In this document: positions 57,070 through 64,000 of the stretch, in pieces
How the letters are laid out: every line of letters begins with the position of its first letter
Numbering within the stretch: the stretch's first letter is position 1
Assembly: GCF_019710635.1 (NCBI RefSeq)
Contig: NZ_JAIFZS010000048.1
Span: forward strand, 29,039 to 93,038
Origin: Mycolicibacterium xanthum
GTDB lineage: Bacteria; Actinomycetota; Actinomycetes; Mycobacteriales; Mycobacteriaceae
Direction of reading: 5' to 3'
Length of the DNA: 64,000 bases
Notes under the pieces: model-generated
The model's input: the letters and a program-made list of their open reading frames with translations, nothing else
Told to the model about the DNA's origin: nothing
Databases searched by the model: none
Translations under genes and position numbers: made by a program

Positions 57070-59748
57070 TCAGCCCGGCTGTGTGAGGCTGGCGCGGGCT
57101 TGGTCGATCTGGTCGTAGGCGTAGGTCGCCATGGCGGCGGTGGTCATCGCGTCACCCTTCCGGGCGAGCGATTCATAGGCCTGGTCGCCGAGGACATCGC
57201 GCAGGTGGGTGATCGTGGTCTTGATCCTAGGGACCGCCGCTGCGGTGACGGGACTGAGCGCGAAGCCAGCGATGGTGGCGGCCGGTTCGTGGCATCCGAG
57301 CCGGTCGAGAAAGACGGCGAGGGAAGCCAGCGGGACATGCATCAAGGGGGCGTTGCCCGAGTCGTGGTAGTTGCGGATCGCCATAGTGAAGTAATCGAAC
57401 GCGGCCCCCGGGTCGCCGTATTCGGCCTCAAGTCGGGCCAGGACGCTCGCCAGGTGTGACTCGTTGTAGCGGTTGCCACTGTCTCGAGCGATCACCAGGC
57501 CCCGGCGCAGGGCGTTCAGTGCTCGGTCAGGATCGGCGTCGCGGAAGGCGAGTCCGCAGGTGAAAAGAGCGTACGACAACACAAATGGGTTGCCGGTGGC
57601 CTCGGCTGCGTCGAGCAGCCCGGTCGTGGCGGCCATCGCCTCCTCAGGGCAACCGGCCATCATCAGTGTGATGACCAGGGATGCCTTGCCGAGTGTGTGC
57701 GTGTCGCGACCGCGCGCGAGCTGGGCGCGCCACAACTCGACCGACCGTTTGGGCTGGCCGACGTACACGTACGCACTGCTAAGCCAGCCCTGTATGCCGT
57801 ACGGCACGTTGTCGGAGTCATTCCCGATCACCACCGTCTGACCGGCGTCACAGTAGTGGACAGCCGCCCCGATCCGTCCCGCCAGGCAGCACTGAGACGC
57901 CATCACGTACAGGGCGGCGAGCCGGGGGTGGTCGACGGCGCGGGCGGGTTCGATGAGTTCTTCGGCCCAGGCGATAGGTTCGTACTGTTCGACCCATAGG
58001 CCAAGGAACACCGCGTATGTCGCAATGGTGGCGGCATCGTCGAGGTCGTCGTGGTCGGCGGCCCACCGAAACGCCGTCCGCAGATTGGCCAGCTCGACCG
58101 TGAACCAGTCGTAGGCCTCGCGCTGGCGTGGGCTATCCCACAGGGCCATGATGTCGGCTTCACGCTCAGCGAAGTACCGCGAGTGGGCAGTCCGTGCCTC
58201 GGTGGCCTCACCACGGGCGACGAGTTGTTCCTCGGCAAACTGGCGGATGGTCTCCAACATGGAATATCGGGTCCGCTCGGTCGATCGGTCGGCGACCAGC
58301 AGCGACTTGCGGACCAGCGCATCGAGCAGATCCAGCACAGCCAGGTCGTCGGATTCATCGAAACCGGCTACCGCACAGGTGCTCTGAAGGTCAAATCCAC
58401 CGGCGAATACCGAACACCGTGTCAACAGCGACTTTTCGGCGTCGTCGAGCAGGTCATAAGACCACCCCACTGTGTGGCGCAGCGTGTGGTGACGGTGCAG
58501 TCCGCGCCGGGAACCGACCAGCAGTTGGAACCGCTGATCCAGACGATCCCGCACCTCACTGGCGGTCATCGACGCCATCCGCGAAGCAGCCAGCTCGATG
58601 GCCAACGGGATCCCGTCGAGTCGGCGACAGATCTCCACCACCGCACCCGCCTCCTCGGGCGTGGCCACCGAGAAGTGCGGAGCCACGCTGTGGGCACGTT
58701 CCACGAACAAGCTCACCGCCGCCGAGTCGACTCCTTCTCCGACATCCAGTGAGGGCACTGGCCACACCTGCTCATCGGCCACCCCCAAGCCTTCACGGCT
58801 GGTGGCCAAGACCTTCACCGTCCGCGACTGGGTCAGGATGGCCTCGATCAGATCAGCCGCTGCGTCGCGCACATGCTCGCAGTTGTCGAACACCAACAGC
58901 CGCACGCGGCCCTCCAACGCGGCGGCCACCGACTCACTCACGGTCTTGCCCGGCTGCTGGGTGATGCCTAACACGGCTGCGACCGCATCAGGTACCGCCG
59001 CGGGATCGGCGACCGCCGCCAACTCGAAAACCCATACGCCGTCGGGGAACTCCTCGGCCAGGTGTGCGGCGACTTCGAGTGCCAGCCGGGTCTTGCCCAC
59101 GCCGCCGACGCCGGTGAGCGTTGCCAGCCGATGAGCCCGCACCGCCGCCGCGACTTCGGCGACCTCAGCCTCGCGCCCAACGAAACTGGTGATTGCAGGT
59201 CGCAGATTCCCCGGACCCGCATCCACAGCCCGCAGGGGCGGAAACTCGGTGGCCAATCCCGCCGCTTGAACCTGGAACACCCCGACCGGAGTTGGCAGGT
59301 CCCGCAGCCGTTGCGGCCCCAGATCGACGAGATCGATTCCGCTGAGCAGCCCCGCCGTCGACTCGGCCAGCAGGATCTGGCCGCCATGCCCGGCGGCCAT
59401 CACCCGCGCCGCCCGGTTCAGCACCGCCCCGAAGTAGTCTGCCCCCCGCAACTGGGCTTCCCCGGTCGCCAAACCCATCCGCACCGGCAACTCCAACGCC
59501 CGCTGCGCGTCCACCGCAGCATCCACCGCCGACCTCGGTGAGGTGAACGCGGCGCACACTCCGTCGCCGGTGTGCTTGAAGATGAAGCCGCCGTGCGCGT
59601 CAATCGCCTCGCGTAGCGCCTCGTCGTGGGCGGCCAGCGCCGCCTGCATCCCCTGGGCGTCGGCCTCCCACCGACGGGTCGAGCCCTCCACATCGGTGAA
59701 CAGAAACGTCACCACCCCCGAAGGCGGTACCGCCGGATCAGCGGACAC
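57070..59748 (-). CDS. Class III adenylate cyclase with NB-ARC-type ATPase and TPR domains
   Basis: An 892-residue signalling protein. Residues 10-165 are a cyclase domain with both metal Asp residues (FLFTDVEGSTRRWE, Asp19; KHTGDGVCAAF, Asp62), the adenine-selecting Lys58, and Asn111/Arg115 in LNRAARV. Residues 188-470 form an NTPase with FVGREAEV, Walker A LTGVGGVGKTRLAL (near 211-224) and LLVFDNCEHV (Walker B). The rest is helical TPR-like. It resembles M. tuberculosis Rv2488c-type proteins but lacks a C-terminal LuxR helix-turn-helix. GTG 59748 is the start. It is divergent from the next cyclase gene; the 183-base gap between them must hold both promoters. Confidence 0.88.
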   Translation of the reverse strand: MSADPAVPPSGVVTFLFTDVEGSTRRWEADAQGMQAALAAHDEALREAIDAHGGFIFKHTGDGVCAAFTSPRSAVDAAVDAQRALELPVRMGLATGEAQLRGADYFGAVLNRAARVMAAGHGGQILLAESTAGLLSGIDLVDLGPQRLRDLPTPVGVFQVQAAGLATEFPPLRAVDAGPGNLRPAITSFVGREAEVAEVAAAVRAHRLATLTGVGGVGKTRLALEVAAHLAEEFPDGVWVFELAAVADPAAVPDAVAAVLGITQQPGKTVSESVAAALEGRVRLLVFDNCEHVRDAAADLIEAILTQSRTVKVLATSREGLGVADEQVWPVPSLDVGEGVDSAAVSLFVERAHSVAPHFSVATPEEAGAVVEICRRLDGIPLAIELAASRMASMTASEVRDRLDQRFQLLVGSRRGLHRHHTLRHTVGWSYDLLDDAEKSLLTRCSVFAGGFDLQSTCAVAGFDESDDLAVLDLLDALVRKSLLVADRSTERTRYSMLETIRQFAEEQLVARGEATEARTAHSRYFAEREADIMALWDSPRQREAYDWFTVELANLRTAFRWAADHDDLDDAATIATYAVFLGLWVEQYEPIAWAEELIEPARAVDHPRLAALYVMASQCCLAGRIGAAVHYCDAGQTVVIGNDSDNVPYGIQGWLSSAYVYVGQPKRSVELWRAQLARGRDTHTLGKASLVITLMMAGCPEEAMAATTGLLDAAEATGNPFVLSYALFTCGLAFRDADPDRALNALRRGLVIARDSGNRYNESHLASVLARLEAEYGDPGAAFDYFTMAIRNYHDSGNAPLMHVPLASLAVFLDRLGCHEPAATIAGFALSPVTAAAVPRIKTTITHLRDVLGDQAYESLARKGDAMTTAAMATYAYDQIDQARASLTQPG

Positions 59749-59931
59749 CCCCGCAGAATCTCACACCGAGCCGCGTCTGAGCTTGCGCATCGCCGGACTT
59801 TTTTCCGCTCGAGGATCTGCTAGTCCGCCCCCAGATAGTCCTACCCCGCAGCATGTTGCAGCGACCCGCCCGCAGGCTTGATCGCCGCGATACGGCACCC
59901 ATCAGCGGGTCGGCGCTGACACGATAGTGAG

Positions 59932-62900
59932 GTGAGTGGGGGTCGGGATGGTGGTGCGGGTGATGGCGACGTTCGCCCTGAGCCCGGTGCGTCGGTTGAT
60001 GAGTTGTTGGATCGGGCGGTAACGGCGATCAACCGTGGCGATCAGGCGGCGGCATCGGCGTTGGCCGGCCAGGTGCTGGAAATCGATCGGGGGAACGTCG
60101 AGGCCGAGGATTTGCTGACGGCTCCGGGTGATGCCGGGGAGATCCGCCGGTTGACGATTCTGTTCGCTGACCTGGTGGGTTCGACGGAGTTGTCCGCCCG
60201 GGTGGAGCCCGAGACGTATCGGATGCTGGTGGGCAGCTACCGCGACCTGGTGCTGGGGGTTGTGGACCGTTTTGAGGGCCATATCGGGTCGATCAAGGGC
60301 GATGGGCTGCTGGCGGTGTTCGGTCACCCCACCGCCCATGAGGATGATGTGCGGCGGGCGGTGTTGGCCGGGTTGGAGATCACCCGCGAGGTGGCCCAGC
60401 TGAGTGAGCGGGCGCAGCGCCGGTTTGGGGTGGATGTCGGGGTGCGGGTGGGGGTGCACCGGGGGCTGGTGTATCTGGATGTCGCGCAGGATGACATCTA
60501 CGGCATGGCGGCGAATCTGGCCGAACGGGTGTCGGGGCTGGCCGAGCCGGGCACGGTGGTGGTCTCCGATGCGGTGGAGCCGCTGATCCGGGACGCCTTT
60601 GAGTTGCAGGCCCGCCCACCTGCACGGGTCAAGGGTGTGGAGGGTCTGATCACGTGTCATCTGGTGGTGGGTGAGCGGGCTGATGCGGCCCGGGTGGGGG
60701 TGGGCCGTGGTCCGCTGGTGGGCCGCGAGCGTGAGCTGGCGCGGCTGCAGCGCAGTTGGGCGTGCGCGCAGGCGGGCACGCTGCACATCCCCGGGGTGGT
60801 GTTTCGTGGTGAGCCCGGCATCGGCAAGTCGCGGTTGGTCGCGGCGGCCGGTGAGCTGGCCCAGGCCTCCGGTGCGCCGGTGGTGGAGTTGGTCGGGTCG
60901 CCGTTTCACACCGATGTCGGCTTGCACCCGGTGCGTAGTCTGATCGAGCGCCGGTGCGGCATCACCCGGGCCACCGAGGCCGGTCAGCGCCTGCGGCTGC
61001 TGCAGGCCGAGGTGCGGGCCTGCGGACTTAATCCCGAGACCGCGATCCCGGTGTTGGCGGCGGTGCTGGGGATCAGCGCCGAGGCCGGCTATGAGCCGGT
61101 GGCCGCTGAGGGCCGACAGCTTTACGAGCTGATTGCAGCAGGGGTGCACGAGTATCTGCTGGCCTGTGTAGGTGGGAGTGCGGCGCTGGTGGTGGTCGAG
61201 GATGTGCAGTGGTTCGATACCTCGACACTGGAGGTAGTCGACTGGCTGCTGAGGGCGGCCCAGGGCCGACTGCTGGTGGTGATCGCCGGGCGGCCCGGGA
61301 GCTGGCTGTCGGGCGGCTGGCCGGTGAAAGTGGTTGACCTTGATCCGTTGACCGACACGCAGGCCGATGAGCTGATCACCGCTTTGGATCCGAGCCTGTT
61401 GGCTGAGGATCGGGCAGCGGTGGTTGCCCGTTGCGACGGGGTGCCGTTCTACATCGAGCAGCTGGTGCGGGGAGTACGCGAGGCACCGGCCGACGGTTCG
61501 GGTGAGACACGGGTGCCCGATTCGCTATATGAGCCGTTGTTCGCCCAACTGCAGATGAGGGCAAACGCGGTGCCGGTGATTGAGGCGGCAAGCGTCATCG
61601 GCCGTGACGTTGATCGGGGGCTGTTGTGCTCGGTGGTCGATCTGGGCCAGGAGGAGGTCGATCTCGTCGTCGACGAACTTGAGGATGCGCTGGTGCTGGA
61701 GCCGTGGGGTACGGAGGGCTGGCGGTTTCGCCACGAGTTGCTGCGCGAGGTGGCCGCCGAGGTCGCGCCCCCCAGCGTGCGCAGAAGACTCCACGCAAGG
61801 GTCGCTGATGCCCTGGCGCACGGTGTGGATAGGGGCGGTCCCGACTGGGGGCTGGTCGCAACCCACTACGAGCACGCTCAGCGGTTCGACGCGGCGGCCT
61901 TCGCCTACCAGCAGGCCTCGGCGGCCGCCCGGCGGCGCGGCGCGCTCGCAGAGGCCCGCACCGACCTGACCCTTGCCCTGGCCCAACTCGATCGTGCCTT
62001 ACCCGCCGCGGGAGGCCGCCACAGTCAATTGACTCTGCAGTTGGAGCGAGGATTCCTCAATGCGGCCATAGAGGGCTATCAAACTCGTGCCGCCGTCGGC
62101 GACTTCGAGCGTTGCCTGCAGCTGTGCGGAACCAACCTGGGAGACGACGAACTGGTCGTAACGTTGTTCGCCCTGGCGGGCTACTACGCGGTTCGCGCTG
62201 ACTTGCGTCGGGCCGCCACGGTGCTTGAGACGCTGCGTGTGGGTGTTGAACACGGGCGGGCGTGGCTGCAGCCGGTGATCGGGATCGGGTTCGGGGTGGT
62301 GGCGTGGCTTCGCGGTGAGTTCGATGCCGCCGGTTCCCACCTCAAGCATGCGGCGGAGAACCTGGCCGCAGCAAACCACGATGAGATCGACGAAGTGTGG
62401 ATTCAGCCCGACGAACCCGTCGCGACGGCACACATCTACCTGACTCTGGTCGCTCTCGTGCGCGGCGATCTCCCCTGGGCCGAGGCCGAGTTGGCCCGAG
62501 TGGCACATCGGGCGCAACGGCTCGACTTCCCCCAGGGTCCGTACGCGCGCGCCACCGCATGCTATGTGGAGATCTGGCTGCGTATCGAAGCCGGCCAGCT
62601 CGACCCGGCTGCGGCACTGGCCGCCGACCTGACCGAGCAAGCCGAACGGCACGGATTCGACGCACTGCGACTGTTGGGAGCTACCCAGCAGGCCGCCGTG
62701 AGCGCCGTGACCTCCCTGAGCAGCACCCAGGACCTCGACCCCACCGCGCTGTCGGCGCACATCGCGACCATGACCACGTTCGTCGACACCTTGCGCACGG
62801 TCGGGCTGAACGTCTTCGCCGCATTCCCTGACAGCGTGGTGGCGCGGCTGTTGATGGCCGCCGGGCAACCCGACCAAGCACGCGCCCGCCTGGACACCGC

Positions 62901-63204
62901 ACTGCAGTTGGGCCGCGAGACCGGGATGCATTACTACGACGCCGAACTGCTGCGGCTGCGCGCCCACACCCAGACCGACCCAGATGCCCGCCGGGCCGAT
63001 TTGACCGCATCCATCGAGTTGGCCTACCGCCAGGGCGCGCACCTGTTCGGATTGCGCGCCTCCCTTGATGATTTCGAGCTACGCGGCCAGGCCGCGCGCA
63101 CAGCAGTTGTTGATGCCGTCGGCCGCATGCCCGCCAATAGTGCGTTTCCCGAACTAAGGCGGGCACGGGCTGCGTTGGAGTCAACCGACCCGCTAATCGG
63201 ATAG
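59932..63204 (+). CDS. Class III adenylate/guanylate cyclase with AAA ATPase and TPR domains
   Basis: A 1090-residue protein of the CyaB-like type. GTG 59932 opens MSGGRDGGAGDGDVRPEPGA. The cyclase domain (70-245) carries LTILFADLVGSTELSARVEP (Asp80) and HIGSIKGDGLLAVFG (Lys122, Asp124), with NLAERVSGLAEPG near residue 195-207, so both metal Asp and key residues are kept. The AAA domain has GREREL, Walker A RGEPGIGKSRLV (near 292-303) and LVVVEDVQWFD (Walker B). The C-terminal half is helical repeats. Intact, no frameshift. The relic at 63275 follows 70 bases downstream and resembles the end of a related protein. Confidence 0.88.
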   Translation: MSGGRDGGAGDGDVRPEPGASVDELLDRAVTAINRGDQAAASALAGQVLEIDRGNVEAEDLLTAPGDAGEIRRLTILFADLVGSTELSARVEPETYRMLVGSYRDLVLGVVDRFEGHIGSIKGDGLLAVFGHPTAHEDDVRRAVLAGLEITREVAQLSERAQRRFGVDVGVRVGVHRGLVYLDVAQDDIYGMAANLAERVSGLAEPGTVVVSDAVEPLIRDAFELQARPPARVKGVEGLITCHLVVGERADAARVGVGRGPLVGRERELARLQRSWACAQAGTLHIPGVVFRGEPGIGKSRLVAAAGELAQASGAPVVELVGSPFHTDVGLHPVRSLIERRCGITRATEAGQRLRLLQAEVRACGLNPETAIPVLAAVLGISAEAGYEPVAAEGRQLYELIAAGVHEYLLACVGGSAALVVVEDVQWFDTSTLEVVDWLLRAAQGRLLVVIAGRPGSWLSGGWPVKVVDLDPLTDTQADELITALDPSLLAEDRAAVVARCDGVPFYIEQLVRGVREAPADGSGETRVPDSLYEPLFAQLQMRANAVPVIEAASVIGRDVDRGLLCSVVDLGQEEVDLVVDELEDALVLEPWGTEGWRFRHELLREVAAEVAPPSVRRRLHARVADALAHGVDRGGPDWGLVATHYEHAQRFDAAAFAYQQASAAARRRGALAEARTDLTLALAQLDRALPAAGGRHSQLTLQLERGFLNAAIEGYQTRAAVGDFERCLQLCGTNLGDDELVVTLFALAGYYAVRADLRRAATVLETLRVGVEHGRAWLQPVIGIGFGVVAWLRGEFDAAGSHLKHAAENLAAANHDEIDEVWIQPDEPVATAHIYLTLVALVRGDLPWAEAELARVAHRAQRLDFPQGPYARATACYVEIWLRIEAGQLDPAAALAADLTEQAERHGFDALRLLGATQQAAVSAVTSLSSTQDLDPTALSAHIATMTTFVDTLRTVGLNVFAAFPDSVVARLLMAAGQPDQARARLDTALQLGRETGMHYYDAELLRLRAHTQTDPDARRADLTASIELAYRQGAHLFGLRASLDDFELRGQAARTAVVDAVGRMPANSAFPELRRARAALESTDPLIG

Positions 63205-63274
63205 CTCGGCCCTTATAGCCGAACCGACTGGGTGTGTCCGTAGCATGGCGGACCCCAACTGCGACGATGCAATA

Positions 63275-63603
63275 CCGATGATGCGCAAAGCATTGATGAT
63301 CTTTTCCGGGAAGCACAACTGGCACAAGGCGTTTGGGGCACCTCGATCCTGGTCGATGCCTTGTTGGCGCGCGGCACCGAAAGTGACATCGCCAATGCCC
63401 AGACTGCGATCGACCGGGTAGAGAACTTGCCAGACAACAAGAGTTGGGCGGCATGCCGCATTTGGCTGTTGCGGATGCGCGCACTGCTGACCCGCGCCCA
63501 AGGCGACGACGCCTCCTACCGCGACTATCGGGACCGCTACCTGGCGATGGCCACATCGTTGGGCTTCGAAGGGCACATGCAGTGGGCTGAGGCAATGCCA
63601 TGA
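63275..63603 (+). pseudogene. C-terminal relic of another cyclase-ATPase gene
   Basis: The plus strand encodes DDLFREAQLAQGVWGTSILV, DALLARGTESDIANAQTAID and RVENLPDNKSWAACRIWLLR, ending DASYRDYRDRYLAMATSLGF-EGHMQWAEAMP-stop, the terminal about 105 residues of a mycobacterial cyclase-AAA-TPR protein. The rest is missing: the fragment starts just after the intact cyclase gene. Its last 157 bases nearly match 47926-48082. Confidence 0.8.
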
Positions 63604-63751
63604 CAGCGGGCCGCGACGCCTGCCGCAGAGTCTCGGAATGGACCACATACGAGACACCTGTTGACGCCGTCTCGGCGTCGCCATTTCTCCACGTCCATCT
63701 GTCTCAAATGTTCGTCTCAGAAATATCTGTCTCGATAACTGCGTTTAATCA

Positions 63752-64000
63752 GTGATCCAGGCGCTCAACCGCACCCAGCCGATTCTGCCGGTGCGCCCCG
63801 GCCTGCCGGAGAAGGCCACCCACGACTACCAGCGCAACGGGACGACCACCTTGTTCGCCGCAGTGGAGATCGCCACCGGCAAGGTCACCGACCGCTGCTA
63901 CGACCGGCACGGCAAAGCCGAGTTCCTCGACGTCCTCAAGACCGTCGCCCGCGCCTACCCACGCCGGCGCCTGCACGTCGTCTGCGACAACTACCACACC
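63752..64000 (+). mobile_element. IS630-family transposase fragment (cut by window end)
   Basis: From about 63752 the plus strand encodes IQALNRTQPILPVRPGLPEK, ATHDYQRNGTTTLFAAVEIA, TGKVTDRCYDRHGKAEFLDV and LHVVCDNYHT, the DDE-transposase middle of IS630 relatives (second catalytic Asp in VVCDNY). A TAA stop just upstream and the missing N-terminal third show 5' truncation. The frame is open to the window edge. Confidence 0.82.

Overview
This window comes from a high-GC actinobacterium of the genus Mycobacterium, most likely a rapid grower (Mycolicibacterium). From about 1 to 30.6 kb the gene order matches, from memory, M. tuberculosis Rv0955-Rv0996: purN-purH, a MoxR ATPase with its VWA partner, a DUF1707 protein, echA7-fadE12-accA2-accD2-fadE13-Rv0976c, rpmF, mprA-mprB-pepD-moaB2, mscL, a SAF-domain protein, ruc, a formyltetrahydrofolate cyclo-ligase, galU, glp, rimJ and glpR, ending at tRNA-Ala. 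Two MspA-type porins lie between moaB2 and mscL. M. tuberculosis has none there, but M. smegmatis carries mspC at the equivalent place. No rRNA or CRISPR array was seen.

The core region holds several functional units. purN and purH work in purine synthesis. A leftward operon (15.3 to 6.8 kb) encodes an acyl-CoA carboxylase, two acyl-CoA dehydrogenases, a hydratase and an AtuA-like protein, with a palindromic operator in front. MprAB is an envelope-stress two-component system, and MprA-box-like repeats precede both mprA and its target pepD. The porins, mscL and several small exported proteins form an envelope cluster. Glp, RimJ and GlpR form a divisome-associated cluster.

A 9.5-kb element occupies 30,548-40,114, inserted in the 3' end of tRNA-Ala(CGC). 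It encodes a tyrosine integrase, an excisionase-like protein, a primase-polymerase, a DUF3987 P-loop protein, a putative scaffold, an HK97-type capsid protein, an HNH endonuclease and a small terminase. No large terminase, portal, tail or lysis gene was recognised. It resembles phiRv1/phiRv2 and the phage-inducible or capsid-forming islands of other bacteria. A LexA-type SOS box precedes the small-terminase gene, a 34-bp inverted repeat with iteron-like units follows the replication genes, and direct repeats resembling integrase arm sites lie just inside both att sites.

Right of the element the DNA is a mosaic. It holds an acyl-CoA ligase cut off near attR, a ParDE toxin-antitoxin pair, a third partial copy of the tRNA end beside a frameshifted integrase remnant, and then 20 kb rich in broken genes (DoxX, SDR, cyclases, IS3, GMC oxidoreductase, LipJ-like, 2TM, metallo-beta-lactamase fold, DUF427). 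Intact genes among them include an AtsD-like arylsulfatase, a 6PGDH-like reductase, a Ddn-like protein, a CrtI-like oxidoreductase and two large divergent cyclase-ATPase genes. At least seven loci in 46.8-63.6 kb are class III cyclase genes or their relics. The window ends inside an IS630-like transposase fragment.
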